A DNA stretch of 64,000 bases from positions 496,001-560,000 of the forward strand of contig NZ_CP011773.1 in assembly GCF_001021385.1 (NCBI RefSeq). The letters are read 5' to 3'. This DNA comes from Mycobacterium sp. EPa45 (GTDB lineage: Bacteria; Actinomycetota; Actinomycetes; Mycobacteriales; Mycobacteriaceae). Made by a program: the position numbers and the translations under genes. This document shows positions 1 to 14,000 of this stretch, piece after piece. Position 1 is the first letter of the stretch, and each line of letters starts with the position of its first letter. A model generated the notes under the pieces. That model was not told the DNA's origin, did not search any database, and saw only the letters and a program-made list of their open reading frames with translations.

Positions 1-113
1 GCAACGCTGCCGCCCGAAGAGTGTGCGAGGCCGCAGGATGCACGTTCCTCGGTGAGTTCGACATGTCGAATCGGCGGATGGCCCTCTACGCCTTCGACCG
101 CTCTGGGGTCTGA
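1..113 (+). CDS. C-terminal fragment of a probable GNAT-family acetyltransferase (5' end outside window)
   Basis: An open frame runs in from the left edge (codons in phase from base 3) and stops at TGA 111-113. It gives about 36 residues including [12 protein letters not shown] and NRRMALYAF. Family knowledge: the pattern of an alpha helix, a Gly-Glu-Phe strand and an Asn-Arg-Arg-Met-X-Leu-Tyr ending is common at the C-terminus of bacterial GNAT acetyltransferases. Only the tail is visible, so the acetyl-CoA binding loop cannot be checked. It ends 53 bases before the first iron box and appears unrelated in regulation to the gene that follows. Confidence 0.4.
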   Translation, partial: NAAARRVCEAAGCTFLGEFDMSNRRMALYAFDRSGV

Positions 114-165
114 CCACCGCCGCTGGGTTCCGGACGTCGTTGGAGCGGCAGCCGGACCCGGGAAC

Positions 166-184
166 TAAGGTTAGGCGTACCTAT
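166..184. promoter_or_regulatory. IdeR iron box 1 upstream of the GjpA-like gene
   Basis: TAAGGTTAGGCGTACCTAT matches the mycobacterial IdeR consensus TWAGGTTAGSCTWACCTWA at 17 of 19 positions by eye. IdeR with Fe(II) normally represses from such sites, so expression should rise in iron starvation. The box ends on the first base of the putative -35 element at 184-189. Confidence 0.85.
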
Positions 185-212
185 TGAAACTTAGGTAAGA
201 CTTAGCTAATCT
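184..212 (+). promoter_or_regulatory. Putative sigma-A promoter of the GjpA-like gene, overlapped by iron boxes
   Basis: A -35-like TTGAAA lies at 184-189 and a -10-like TAATCT at 207-212, with a 17-base spacer. Both overlap the flanking IdeR boxes, the classical arrangement for repression by occlusion. Transcription would begin near 219, leaving a leader of about 40 bases with a strong GGAGAAGGAG ribosome binding site at 243-252. Confidence 0.55.
191..209. promoter_or_regulatory. IdeR iron box 2 upstream of the GjpA-like gene
   Basis: TTAGGTAAGACTTAGCTAA matches the IdeR consensus at about 16 of 19 positions. It is centred 25 bases from box 1 and covers the spacer and part of the -10 element. 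Tandem boxes are typical of strongly iron-repressed mycobacterial promoters. Confidence 0.75.
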
Positions 213-257
213 CCGTCCGCGATATTAACTCGTCAATAATCTGGAGAAGGAGATTTC

Positions 258-2946
<2,689 letters not shown>

Positions 2947-2951
2947 CCGGC

Positions 2952-4547
2952 TCAGGGTTGTAACCGCGCGACGATCGAGCGTTTGTCGATCTTGCCCACT
3001 GCTGTCGTGGGCAGCACCGCCATCGGTGCGATCATGTCCGGGCGGCAGTGCGCGGCGACGCCGCGCGCATCGAGATGGGCGTTGAGCTCGGCGAGCGTGA
3101 CCGGTGCACCATGAGAAACAACTGCCGCGCAGATCTTTTCGCCCAGATACGGGTCGGGCAGCCCGACCGCGGCCGCAGCGGAGATCCGCGGATGCGCCAC
3201 CAGGTGGCTCTCCAGATCGAGCGCCGACACTGTCTCGCCGGCACGAAGGATGACGTCTTTGACCCTGCCGGTGACCTCCAGATAACCGTTGGGGAGGCGG
3301 CGTACCGTGTCCCCGCTGCGATAGAAACCATCCCGGGTGAACGCGCGCTGGTTCTCCGCCGCTGCCCGGAAATATCCGTTGATGGTGTACGGCCCGCGCA
3401 CCAACAGTTCTCCCGGCTCGCCGACTGGCACCTCGACGCCGGAGTCGTCCACGATGCGTAACTCGTCATCGTCGGCCAGTGGGCGGCCCTGGGTTGTCTC
3501 GAGGAGTTCCGGGGCGTCGTCGAGCCTGGTGTAGTTCAGCAGACCTTCGGCCATCCCGAATACCTGCTGTAGTCCGGGCGTCAGCGCCGACCGAATGTGC
3601 CGGGCATCTTCGGCGGCCAGCTTGGCGCCGCCGACTTGGAGCAACCGCAGGGTGGTCGGCTGCTGCTCCTCCCACTCGCAGGCCTGCGCCCACAGCCGCG
3701 CCAGCGCCGGCACCAGCGCGGTGACGGTGACGCCGTGGCGGGCGATCGCGGCGAACGCCGCCTCCGGGCTGGGGTCTCGGCCGAACACCACCGTGGCTCC
3801 GACGGTCATCGCGCCGAGCAAGCCGGGGCACGCAAGCGGGAAGTTGTGGCCCGCGGGCAGTACGACGAAATAGACGTCATCGCCGGTCATTTGGCACAAC
3901 TGGGCGCTGGCCGTGGCGTTGTAGACGTAGTCGTCGTGGGTGCGGGGGATGAGTTTCGGGGCGCCGGTGGTGCCACCCGACACCAGCAGCACGGCCGGAC
4001 CGCTGGTGTCTGGGTGCAGCTGCGGCGGTCGGGCATCACCGCCGCACAACTGCGACCACGACGTGTGCGACCCTGCAACACCGTCGACGATGATGTGCCG
4101 CAACTGGTTTGAGCGCTCCCGCAGCCGCTCGGCCGTTGCGCCGTAGTCGAAGCCGGCGTCGGTGCCCACGACGATCCCGACCGCGCCACTGACGTCGAGG
4201 AAGTGCGCCAACTCGCTATCGCGGTGGCCGGGCAGGCAGAGCACCGGCAAGGCGCCGGCCCGCAGCAGTCCGAAAAGCGCGATCGGGAACCGGCAAGAGT
4301 TGGGCAGTTGCACGAGAACGCGTTCCCCTGCGCCGATTCCCAGAGCATGGATCCCGGCAGCGGCCGCGTCTGCCCGCTGGTCGAGCTCGATGTAGGTCAA
4401 GCGGGTCGAGTCGTCAATGACCGCCGGGCGGTCCGGCCAACGCTGCGCTGCGGACCGCAAGATCTCATCGAGGGGCCGCCCGGCCCAGTAGCCCGCGTCG
4501 CGGTAGGACTTCGCGCGCTCTGCCGGAAAGGGGATGAAGCCGGTCAT
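2952..4547 (-). CDS. mbtA: Salicyl-AMP ligase MbtA
   Basis: MbtA adenylates salicylate with ATP and loads it onto the aryl carrier domain of MbtB. The 531-residue protein carries VSGGTTGAPKLIPRTHDDY (core A3 for aryl acids), the stretch AGHNFPLACPG, QVFGMAEGLLNYTR (A5 in aryl-acid form), YRSGD, GRVKDVILRAGE and the C-terminal lysine region TAVGKIDKR. These are hallmarks of DhbE/EntE-type ligases rather than amino-acid adenylation domains. ATG 4547 is preferred over ATG 4577. It has AGGAGG three bases upstream, and 4577 lies against the IdeR box and next to a TATGCT -10-like hexamer (4585-4580), so would probably not be transcribed with a leader. It diverges from mbtB across the shared operator. 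Confidence 0.96.
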   Translation of the reverse strand: MTGFIPFPAERAKSYRDAGYWAGRPLDEILRSAAQRWPDRPAVIDDSTRLTYIELDQRADAAAAGIHALGIGAGERVLVQLPNSCRFPIALFGLLRAGALPVLCLPGHRDSELAHFLDVSGAVGIVVGTDAGFDYGATAERLRERSNQLRHIIVDGVAGSHTSWSQLCGGDARPPQLHPDTSGPAVLLVSGGTTGAPKLIPRTHDDYVYNATASAQLCQMTGDDVYFVVLPAGHNFPLACPGLLGAMTVGATVVFGRDPSPEAAFAAIARHGVTVTALVPALARLWAQACEWEEQQPTTLRLLQVGGAKLAAEDARHIRSALTPGLQQVFGMAEGLLNYTRLDDAPELLETTQGRPLADDDELRIVDDSGVEVPVGEPGELLVRGPYTINGYFRAAAENQRAFTRDGFYRSGDTVRRLPNGYLEVTGRVKDVILRAGETVSALDLESHLVAHPRISAAAAVGLPDPYLGEKICAAVVSHGAPVTLAELNAHLDARGVAAHCRPDMIAPMAVLPTTAVGKIDKRSIVARLQP

Positions 4548-4582
4548 TGCCCTCCTGACGTAGGCCTGTGTGCGCATTCAGC

Positions 4583-4601
4583 ATAGGGTAGCCTTCCCAA
4601 A
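4583..4601. promoter_or_regulatory. IdeR iron box between mbtA and mbtB
   Basis: ATAGGGTAGCCTTCCCAAA fits the IdeR consensus at about 15 of 19 positions. It lies in the 89-base gap between the divergent mbtA and mbtB starts, where mycobacteria are known to carry IdeR operators. It overlaps a TATGCT -10-like sequence for mbtA on the minus strand. Confidence 0.75.
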
Positions 4602-4602
4602 G

Positions 4603-4621
4603 TTAGGTGAGGCTGTTCTGG
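4603..4621. promoter_or_regulatory. Weaker second IdeR half-box before mbtB
   Basis: TTAGGTGAGGCTGTTCTGG keeps the left half of the IdeR consensus (TTAGGT.AGGCT) but loses much of the right half, matching about 13 of 19. Its position directly after the first box suggests a tandem operator, with the second site of lower affinity. It ends 15 bases before the mbtB start. Confidence 0.5.
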
Positions 4622-4636
4622 GTTAGGGAGGCGACA

Positions 4637-7600
4637 GTGACCGCGACTGAGGCGGCCATGATCACCGACCGGATCGCCGAGATCCTCGGCGTCGACCACT
4701 CCGATATCGACCCCGACGGCGACTTGATCGCGCAGGGGCTGGATTCGATCCGCATGATGACGCTGGCTGGACGGTGGCGTCGTGCGGGTTTCGACATCGA
4801 CTTCGCCAGGCTCGCGGCGGCACCGTCGGTCCGGGCCTGGGCCGGCTTGCTGGCGACGGCCACCCCCGCTGATCCGCTGTCGGACCACCCCCCGGTGGAG
4901 GGCGAGCCCTTCCCGATGGCGCCGATGCAGCACGCGATGTGGGTGGGCAGGCACGTCGATCAGCAACTCGGCGGCGTGGCCGCCCATCTCTATGTGGAGT
5001 TTGACGGTCCCGCGCTGGACCCCGAGCGGATTCGTGGCGCCGCCACCCAGCTGGTGGGGCGCCATCCGATGCTGCGGGTGCAGTTCTTCCCCGACGGGAC
5101 GCAGCGCATCGGCGCGGCACCGACGTCGTTCCCGGTCGAGGTCGTGGATCTGCGTGCCTGTCCCGACGTCGAGGAGCGGTTGGCCGCAATTCGCTCCGCG
5201 AAATCGCGGCAACAGCTCGACGGGCAGGTCTTCGAGCTCGCCTTGACTCTGCTTCCGGGGCAACGCAGTCGATTGCATGTGGACCTCGACATGCAAGCCG
5301 CGGACGCGATGAGCTACCGAGCGTTGATGGCCGATCTCGCCGCCCTGTACCGCGGGGACGCACTTCCCGACATCGGATACACCTATCAGCAGTACCGCCA
5401 ACACCTTTCGCCTCAGGACCGCTTCGCCGCCGACCGGCGTTGGTGGGCGGGGCGGGTGCCTGAGTTGCCCGACGCACCGGCGTTGCCGGTGGCACCCGTC
5501 ACCGAACAGACCGACCCGCAGCGCCCCGGGCGTCGCTGGCATTGGCTCGATTCCCGCACCCGCGACCAGCTCTTCGAACGGGCCCGCCGCCGCGGCGTGA
5601 CGCCCGCGATGACCCTGGCGGCTTCCTTCGCCGATACGGTCGCCAGCTGGTCGGCCGATCCACGCTTCCTCCTCAACGTCCCGCTGTTCGGGCGAGAACC
5701 GCTGCACCCCGACGTCGAGAAAGTGGTGGGCGACTTCACCTCATCGTTGCTGCTCGATGTCGACCTCGCCGCGGCTCACACCCCGACGCAGCGAGCCAAG
5801 GCGCTCCAGGACACCATGCACGAGGCGGCGGCGCACGCCTCGTACCCCGGTCTGTCGGTGCTGCGGGACCTCAGCAGGCACCACGGCACACAGGTGCTGG
5901 CCCCGGTCGTCTTCACCAGTGCCCTCGGCCTCGGTGAGCTGTTCTCTGCGGACGTGACAACACAATTCGGAACACCGGAGTGGATCATCTCGCAGGGGCC
6001 GCAGGTGCTGCTCGACGCCCAGGTCACCGAGTTCGCCGGCGGCGTGCTGCTCAACTGGGATGTCCGGGAGAGTGCCTTCCGTCCCGGCGTCATCGACGCG
6101 ATGTTCGCCCACCACATCGACGAGGTGCAACGCCTGGCTCGTGCTGACGACGCATGGGACAGTCCCCGGGGACCGCTCTTGCCACCGGCGCAGCGCGCGG
6201 CCCGGGACGCGGCGACGACCACCGTTGCCCGCAGCGGAAAGATGTTGCACGACGGGTTCTTTGATATGGCCGCGCGTCAGTCCGATGCACCTGCGGTCTT
6301 CAGCAGCATGGGCGAGCTGAGCTACGGCGACCTGCACCGGCAGGTGCTGTCGGTGGCCGCCGCCTTACGGGCCGCCGGACTTCCCGACGGGGGAACTGTC
6401 GCGGTGTTGGGACCCAAGACGGCCGAACAGGTGCCGGCGGTTCTGGGCATTCACGCGGCCGGCGGGGTCTACTTGCCGATCGGCGTCGACCAGCCGACCG
6501 AGCGCGCGCAGCGGATTCTCGCCGGCGGAACGGTCGACATCGCGCTGTGCTGTGATCCCGAGCTGCCCGATGTGCCTGTTCGGTGCATGACCGTCGGCGA
6601 CGCGATCACTCGGGGCAGCGCAGCCGAATTCGCTCCTGTCACCGGTGATCCGGACCGGTTGGCATATGTACTGTTCACCTCCGGCTCCACTGGTGAGCCC
6701 AAGGGTGTCGAGGTCAGCCACGACGCCGCGATGAACACCGTCGAGTTCATCGCTGAGCATTTCGGGCTCGGGCCCCAGGACCGGTGCCTGGCGCTGTCGA
6801 CGCTCGAGTGCGACATCTCGGTGCTGGACGTCTTCGCCACCCTGGCCACCGGCGGGGCGATCGTCGTGGTCGACGAGGAACACCGCCGCGACCCCGACCA
6901 CTGGGTGCGGCTCATCGAACGCCATCGGGTCACGGTGCTGCACTTCCTGCCGGGCTGGTTGGCGATGCTGCTCGACGTCGCCGGTCCGCTGCCGACGGTG
7001 CGGGTGGTCCCGACCGGAGGTGACTGGGTCACCCCGGTGATTGCACGCACGCTGCGCGACCGTGCCCCGAACGTGCGGTTCGCCGGGCTGGGCGGCGCCA
7101 CCGAGACCGCAATTCACAACACCATGTGCGAAGTGACCGACGTTCCGGAGCACTGGACCGCGATTCCGTTCGGAAAGCCGTTGCCGAACAACCGGTGCCG
7201 CGTCGTCGGCGCGGGCGGTGCGGACTGTCCGGATTGGGTGGTCGGCGAGCTGTGGATCGGGGGTCGCGGTCTGGCCCGCGGATATCGAGGCAGGCCCGAC
7301 CTGACCGCCGAGCGGTTCGTCGAACACGATGGACTGCGCTGGTATCGCACCGGGGATCTGGCCCGCTTCTGGCCGGACGGGACATGCGAGTTCGTCGGTC
7401 GCGCCGATCACCGGGTCAAGATCAGTGGCTACCGCGTCGAACTCGGCGAGGTGGAAGCGGCACTGAACCGGGTACCCGGCGTGCTCGGCGCCGTCGCGCT
7501 GACGGTACCCGGGCGCACCGGATCCCAGAGCCGGCTGGCGGCCGCTGTTCACCTGACAGCCGATGTCAGCGCGGGCTCGCTTCGGTCAGCACTGACCAAA

Positions 7601-8068
7601 GAGCTTCCTACGCACATGGTTCCGCAGCACTTCGAGGCCGTCGATCGGATCCCGTACACCGTGGGCGGCAAGGTCGACCGCAGCGCGCTCACCCGGCGGC
7701 TGGTGGCGGCCGTCGCCGCCGGAACCGAGCATCGGCCCCCGTCCGGCCCGGTGCAGTCAGCCCTCGCCGCGATCATCACCGACGTCCTCGGCGCGACCCG
7801 GGTCGGTGTCGACGACGACTTCTTCGCCCTCGGTGGCGATTCCGTCCAGGCCACCACCGTCGTGGCACGGATCCGGCAACGCCTGGACGTCGCGGCCGTC
7901 AGTGTCGCCGACATCTTTGCCGGCCGCACCGTCGAAGCCCTGGCCCACCGGCTCAGCGAGCTGGAGCCGGCCGACCGGCTCGAGGCCATCGCCGAGCTGT
8001 ACCTCGAAGTGGCCCTCATGGACACCGCCGAGGTCACCTTGGCGCTCACCCGGAGGTCTCATGACTGA
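4637..8068 (+). CDS. mbtB: Phenyloxazoline synthase MbtB (ArCP-Cy-A-PCP)
   Basis: This NRPS accepts salicylate from MbtA and condenses and cyclises it with Ser or Thr to a hydroxyphenyl-oxazoline. Order in the 1143 residues: aryl carrier (GLDSIR, phosphopantetheine Ser37); a cyclisation domain (about 90-510) with the diagnostic DxxxxDxxS motif at D218-D223-S226 in place of HHxxxDG; an adenylation domain (about 530-1010) with [11 protein letters not shown] near 681; and a peptidyl carrier (LGGDSV, Ser1069). The hand-read A-domain code (D-I-L-H-P-G-L-I-H) is compatible with Ser/Thr. GTG 4637 has AGGGAGG five bases upstream; an earlier in-frame GTG at 4607 would sit inside the iron box. No thioesterase domain follows the last carrier, and M. 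tuberculosis MbtB is longer (about 1414 residues, from memory). It overlaps mbtE by 8 bases. Confidence 0.95.
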   Translation: MTATEAAMITDRIAEILGVDHSDIDPDGDLIAQGLDSIRMMTLAGRWRRAGFDIDFARLAAAPSVRAWAGLLATATPADPLSDHPPVEGEPFPMAPMQHAMWVGRHVDQQLGGVAAHLYVEFDGPALDPERIRGAATQLVGRHPMLRVQFFPDGTQRIGAAPTSFPVEVVDLRACPDVEERLAAIRSAKSRQQLDGQVFELALTLLPGQRSRLHVDLDMQAADAMSYRALMADLAALYRGDALPDIGYTYQQYRQHLSPQDRFAADRRWWAGRVPELPDAPALPVAPVTEQTDPQRPGRRWHWLDSRTRDQLFERARRRGVTPAMTLAASFADTVASWSADPRFLLNVPLFGREPLHPDVEKVVGDFTSSLLLDVDLAAAHTPTQRAKALQDTMHEAAAHASYPGLSVLRDLSRHHGTQVLAPVVFTSALGLGELFSADVTTQFGTPEWIISQGPQVLLDAQVTEFAGGVLLNWDVRESAFRPGVIDAMFAHHIDEVQRLARADDAWDSPRGPLLPPAQRAARDAATTTVARSGKMLHDGFFDMAARQSDAPAVFSSMGELSYGDLHRQVLSVAAALRAAGLPDGGTVAVLGPKTAEQVPAVLGIHAAGGVYLPIGVDQPTERAQRILAGGTVDIALCCDPELPDVPVRCMTVGDAITRGSAAEFAPVTGDPDRLAYVLFTSGSTGEPKGVEVSHDAAMNTVEFIAEHFGLGPQDRCLALSTLECDISVLDVFATLATGGAIVVVDEEHRRDPDHWVRLIERHRVTVLHFLPGWLAMLLDVAGPLPTVRVVPTGGDWVTPVIARTLRDRAPNVRFAGLGGATETAIHNTMCEVTDVPEHWTAIPFGKPLPNNRCRVVGAGGADCPDWVVGELWIGGRGLARGYRGRPDLTAERFVEHDGLRWYRTGDLARFWPDGTCEFVGRADHRVKISGYRVELGEVEAALNRVPGVLGAVALTVPGRTGSQSRLAAAVHLTADVSAGSLRSALTKELPTHMVPQHFEAVDRIPYTVGGKVDRSALTRRLVAAVAAGTEHRPPSGPVQSALAAIITDVLGATRVGVDDDFFALGGDSVQATTVVARIRQRLDVAAVSVADIFAGRTVEALAHRLSELEPADRLEAIAELYLEVALMDTAEVTLALTRRSHD

Positions 8069-11000
8069 CACCCTTGCCGATCCGTTCGATCCGCAGCGAC
8101 TGGAGTTGTTGCGCCACAGGCTGACCCAGAACGGCTTGCTGGCGAAGCTGAATGCTCCGGCAGACCCGGCCGTCATGTCCGACGGTCAGCGCCGGATGTG
8201 GTTCGTCCAATCCATCGACGACACCGGCGCGCTGCTGAACGTCTGCGTGTCGTATCGGTTGACCGGTCAGCTCGACTCGACCCGGCTGGAGGCGGCCGTC
8301 AACGCCGTCGCCGCACGGCACCCGATCCTGCGCACCACCTACCAGACCGACGCCGACGGCGAACCGCGCCCGACGGTCCACGACGAGCTCGCCCCGGGCT
8401 GGGCCGAACACGACCTTCGCGACCTCGGCGCGCAAGCCCGCAGCCTGCGTCTGGAAGTTCTGGCACAGCGCGCCTTCACCACCCCCTTCGACCTGAGTGC
8501 GCACGCACCGCTGCGGATCACTCTGGTCCGCATCGGTTCCGATGAACATGTGCTCTTGCTCACGGCACACCACATCGCCTGGGACGACGCATCGTGGCGG
8601 GTGTTCTTCGCCGACCTCAGCCGGGCCTACCAGAGCGGCGCCTTGCCGCCTGCGCCGGCTGCCGAACCCCCGGTCTCGGGCAGTGGCGACGCGGATGTGG
8701 CGTACTGGCGCGCGCTGCTCGTTGAACCGCCCGAACCCCTGGAGCTCCCAGGCCCGGCGGGATCCGCGGTGCCGTCGCAGTGGCGAGCCGAACGGCGCAG
8801 CACCCGACTGGACCCGCGTGTGGTCGACGCCGTCACCTCGTTGGCACACGAGCGCGGCGCAACGCCGTACATGGTGCTGCTCGCGGCGTTCTCGGCGTTG
8901 GTACACCGTTACACCCACGCCGACGATTTCCTCGTCGCCGCACCGGTTCTCAACCGCACCTCCAGCGACGTCATCGGCTACTACGGCAACACGGTCGCAC
9001 TGCGGGTGAGGCCGAACCGCTGGGGCACGTTCGCCGAGCTGGTCGACGCCGCACGCGACATCGCCGTGGGTGCCTTCGCCCATCAACGCGTGAATCTCGA
9101 TCGGGTGGTCCGGGAGCTGAACCCGGACCGGCGCTACGGTGTCGAACGGATGGCGCGGGTCGGCTTCGGCATGCGCCACTCGGACGGGGACGGCTTCAAC
9201 CCGCCCGGTGTCAGCTGCCGGCGGGCCGAATTTCGCGGCCAGTTCGCCCAATTGCCCTTGGGTTTCATGGTCGAGTTCAGCAGCGGCGACGCGGAGGTGG
9301 AGGTGGAGTACCTCCCCGAGGTGCTCGACCGTGGGCTGGCCGAGCAGATGCTGGACAGCTTCGTCGTCCTGCTCGGTGATGCCCTGGCCCAGCCCGACCG
9401 CATGCTGGCCGATCTGGCACTGCTCGACGACGCGGACACCGCATGGTTGTTCCGGACCTCCCGCGGCGAGGACTTCGATTGTCCGGCAATGACACTCGGT
9501 GATCTGATCACCGAGCAGGTGGTGCGGCAACCGGAGGCGACGGCCGTCGTCTATGAGGGCCGCCCCTACAGCTACCGGGAGATCAACGAGGCGGCCAACC
9601 GGCACGCACACTGGCTCGCCGCGCAGGGCGTCGGCGCCGAGGACCGGGTCGCGGTACTGCTGGAGAAGTCACCCGAGCTGGTGATCACCGCGCTGGGCAT
9701 CGCCAAAGCCGGCGCGGTGTACCTGCCCGTCGACCCTGAGTATCCCGCGGACCGCATCGCCTATATCCTGACCGACGCCGACCCCAAGATGGTGGTCCGC
9801 GAGCCGATCGACGTATCTGATCTTCCGGCCCACGATCCCGCCCGGGAGCTGGTGCGGCCGTTCGGTCCCGACAACACCGCCTATCTGATCTACACCTCGG
9901 GGTCGACCGGCCTGCCCAAGGGGGTAGCGGTACCGCACCGGCCGGTGGCCGACTACTTTCGGTGGTTCGCCCGGGAGTATCAGATCGGAACCGGCGACCG
10001 CCTGCTGCAGGTGGCCTCAACGAGTTTCGACGTCTCGATCGGCGAGATCTTCGGAATACTGGCCCAGGGCGCTCGCCTGGTGATCCCGCGCAGTGACGGC
10101 TTGCGCGATATCGGCTACCTCACCGATTTACTTCAGCGCGAAGCGATCACGTCGATGCACTTCGTCCCGTCGCTGCTGGGTTTGTTTCTGTCATTGCCCG
10201 GTGTCGAGCAATGGCGCACCCTGCGCCGAGTGCCGATCGGTGGCGAGGCGCTGCCCGGCGAGCTGGCCGACAAGTTCCATGCCACCTTCGACGCGCTGCT
10301 GCACAACTTCTACGGACCGACCGAGACGGTCATCAACGCCTCCCGCTACAAGGTTCAGGGCCGGCAGGGCACCCGCATCGTGCCGATCGGCACACCCAAG
10401 ATCAACACACAGATCTATCTCCTCGACGATGCGCTGCAGCCGGTTCCGCCCGGCGTGGTCGGCGAAATCTACATCGGTGGAACACAATTGGCCCACGGCT
10501 ATCACAACCGTCCGGCGCTGACGGCCGAACGGTTCGTCGCCGACCCGTTCAACCCCGGCGGGCGTCTCTACCGTTCTGGAGACCTGGCGCGGCGCAGTCG
10601 CGACGGTGACCTCGAGTTCGTCGGACGCGCCGACGAACAGGTCAAGATCCGGGGCTTCCGCATCGAGCTCGGAGAGGTGGCCGCGGCCGTCACCGTCGAC
10701 CCCAGCGTCGGCAACGCGGTCGTGATCGCCGCCGAGCTGCCGCACCTCGGCAAGAGCCTGGTCGCCTACATGGCACCGGCGGCAGGTGAAGTGGTGGACG
10801 TCGAACGGATCCGGATTCGCGTCGCCGCCGCGCTGCCCGACTACATGATCCCCGCCGCCTACGTCGTCGTCGACGAAATCCCGGTCACCGCCAACGGCAA
10901 GCTGGATCGGGCGGCGTTGCCGGCCCCCGAGATCGGGCCGGCGGTCGAATACCGGGTGCCGGTAACCGAAACCGAGCGCGCGGTAGCCGGGCTGTTCGTG

Positions 11001-14000
11001 GGGCTGCTCGGCGCCACCGAAGTGGGGTGCGACGATTCGTTCTTCGCACTCGGCGGGCACTCGCTCCTGGCTACGAAGCTGGTGGGCGCAATTCGCGAGG
11101 CCTGCGGCGTCGAGGTCAGCGTCCGCGATGTCTTCGAAGCCGGGAGCGTCGGCCGGCTCGCCGCGTTGATCGACGACCTCGGCGACGGCCCGACACGTCT
11201 CACCCGGCCGCCATTGGTCGCCGCCGCCGGCGACCCGGAGCGTTCCCCGCTGTCGGCCGCCCAGTTACGCAGCTGGTTCCAGTACCGTGTCGACGGTCCA
11301 AGCCCGGTGAACAACATCCCGTTCGCGGCCCGGTTGACCGGTCCGTGCGATGTCGACGCACTGGTCGCTGCGATCGACGATGTGATCGGCCGCCACGAGA
11401 TCCTGCGGACCGTCTACCGCGAGATCGACGGTGTGCCCCATCAGGTGGTCGAGACCGGTCAAGCCGCGCAGGAGCGGCGTCTCGACGGGCCCGACAGCGG
11501 TTGGCTGACAACGCAACTCGACGCCGAGCGCGCGCACCGGTTCGAGCTCGAAACGGAGCTGCCAATTCGCATCGCCGTGCTGCGCACACCTGAAGAATGT
11601 GTGCTGTCGATGGTCGTGCACCACATCGCCGCCGACCACTGGTCGGCGGGTGTGCTGTTCACCGACGTGCTCACCGCCTACCGCGCGCGGAGAGAGGGCA
11701 GTGCGCCGTCCTGGCCGCCGTTGCCCCTCCAATATCGCGATTACGCGGCCTGGCAGGTCCAGTTGTTGTCCGACACCCAGCGGATGGACGCGCAGCGGCA
11801 GTTCTGGATGCGCCAGCTCGACGGCCTTCCGGAGGACACCGGCCTGCGGCCGGATCTGCCGCGCCCGCCGATCGCCGGCGGTGCCGGCGCGGCCCTACCG
11901 CTGTACTTCGACAGCGGGGTGCGGGAACGGCTCACCGCACTCTGCCGTGAGCTCGGCATCACCGAGTTCATGTTGCTGCAGACCGCCGTGGCGGTCGTGC
12001 TGAGTAAGGCTGGCGGCGGCCACGACATCCCGTTGGGCACCCCGGTGGCAGGGCGCACAGACCCCGAATTGGACCGGCTGGTCGGCTTTTTCGTCAACAT
12101 CCTGGTACTGCGCAACGACCTGACGGGCAACCCCACCCTGCGCGAGACGCTGCTGCGGGCCCGGGAGATGGCCCTGGCGGCGTATGCCCACCAGGATCTT
12201 CCGTTCGACCGGGTGGTCGACGCGGTCAACCCGGTGCGGTCGTTATCCCGCAACCCGCTGTTCCAGGTCGTCGTCCACGTCCGCGAGGAACTCCCCGAAG
12301 ACCAGTTGATCGAAGCCGGACCTGAGGGCGACACCCGGTTCAGCGCACTGGAGCCGACGTTCGATGTGGCGCACGCCGACTTGAGCGTGAACTTCTTCGT
12401 CGGCGACAACGGCTATCGCGGCCATGTCATCTACCGAACCGAGCTCTATCACCGGTCGACGATGGAGCGCTTCGCGGGCTGGCTCGAGCAGGTCGTCGAG
12501 GCGTTCGCCGCCGATCCCGACACCAGACTGCGCGATGTGAACCTGCTCGGTGCCGACGAGCTACCCCGGGTGCTCGGCCAGAGCCGGGGCATCGCGTCAC
12601 CGCCCGACCGGCCGCGCACGGTGCCGGGTCTGCTCGAAGCGAGCCGGTCCTGGGGACATGACCGGGTAGCACTGCGAAGCGGAGACGACGAGCTCGATTA
12701 CGCTGCTTTGCACGCTCGTTCGGATCGGCTCGCGCATCTGCTGGTAGGTCATGGGGCCGGACCCGGTTCTCTGGTCGGGATGTCGATGCGCCGTGGAATC
12801 GATCTGGTGGTCGCGCTGGTGGCGATCATGAAGGCCGGGGCTGGTTTCTTCCCGCTCGATCCGACCTATCCCATGGCGCGCAAGCAGTTCATGCTCGATG
12901 ACGTCGAGCCCCCCGTCGTGGTCGTCACCGCTGAGGCCGGCGCCTCGCTGCCGGCCGCTGAGGGCGTCACGGTGATCTCCATGGATGACGCGGCGATCCG
13001 CGCCGAGCTGGAATCCACGGATCCCGTTGCCGCGCTGACCCTGCCGCACCCCGATGACCCGATGTACCTGATGTTCACCTCCGGATCCACCGGAAAGCCG
13101 AAGGGCGTCGTGGGCACCCACCGGGCGATGAGCACCAGACTGACCTGGCAGCTCAAGCATTACCCGGTGCCGGGCAATGACATCCGGCTCGCGCAGGCGC
13201 CGATGACCTTCCTGGAGGGGTGCATCGAAACCCTGGCCGGCCTGGCCGCCGGTGCCACGCTCATCGTTGCCGACGACGCCGAGCACCGCGACGCCGAGGC
13301 GATAGCGGGGCTGATCGAGCGGCACTCCGTGGTTCAGGTCACGGGTGTGGCCAGCCTGGTGTCGGCGCTCGTCGACAGCGCACCGAACGCGGTGCGCGCG
13401 CTGCGCCGGCTGGTGACCTGCGGTGAGCCGGTGAACGTCTCGCTGTTGCAGCGGTTGGTCGCCTGCGTGGGTGAGGGTTCGGCGCGAACCGTCGAGCTGC
13501 TCAATGCCATCGGTGCCACCGAGACCTCCGGCGCGTTGATCCGGGGTCCCCTGGATCTGCCCATCCCCAAGATCGGCAAACCGATGGAGGGTTCGCAGGT
13601 GTACCTGCTCGATGAGGCGCTGCAACCGGTCCCGGTCGGTGTCGTCGGCGAGCTGTATTACGCCGGTGAACAGATCGCGCGCGGGTATTGGAAGCAACCG
13701 GTGCTGACCGCGTCCCGGTTCATAGCGAATCCCTATGCTGCCGAGCCCGGTTCGCGCTTCTATCGCAGCGGCGATCGGGGCCGGTGGACCGAGGACGGGC
13801 GGCTCGAGTTCGTCGGCCGCACCGACCACCAGGTGAAGATCCGCGGATTCCGGGTCGAACTCGCCGAGGTCGAAGCGGCCCTGAAAGCCGCGGACGGAGT
13901 TGCCGTCGCGGCCGCGCGGACCTGGGACGGCCCCAGCGGCGCCGCGTTGGCCGGTTATGTCGTTCCGCGCGACCCGGTGGACGACCCGGCGGCATTCGCC

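Noticed and set aside
4607..4636. GTG 4607 as start of MbtB
   Set aside because: It lies within the second iron box and gives a non-conserved leader peptide; GTG 4637 has a proper ribosome binding site.
7806..8060. Earlier start of the MbtE-like NRPS
   Set aside because: It would overlap the carrier domain of MbtB by 250 bases in another frame; ATG 8061 has a good ribosome binding site and begins the condensation domain.
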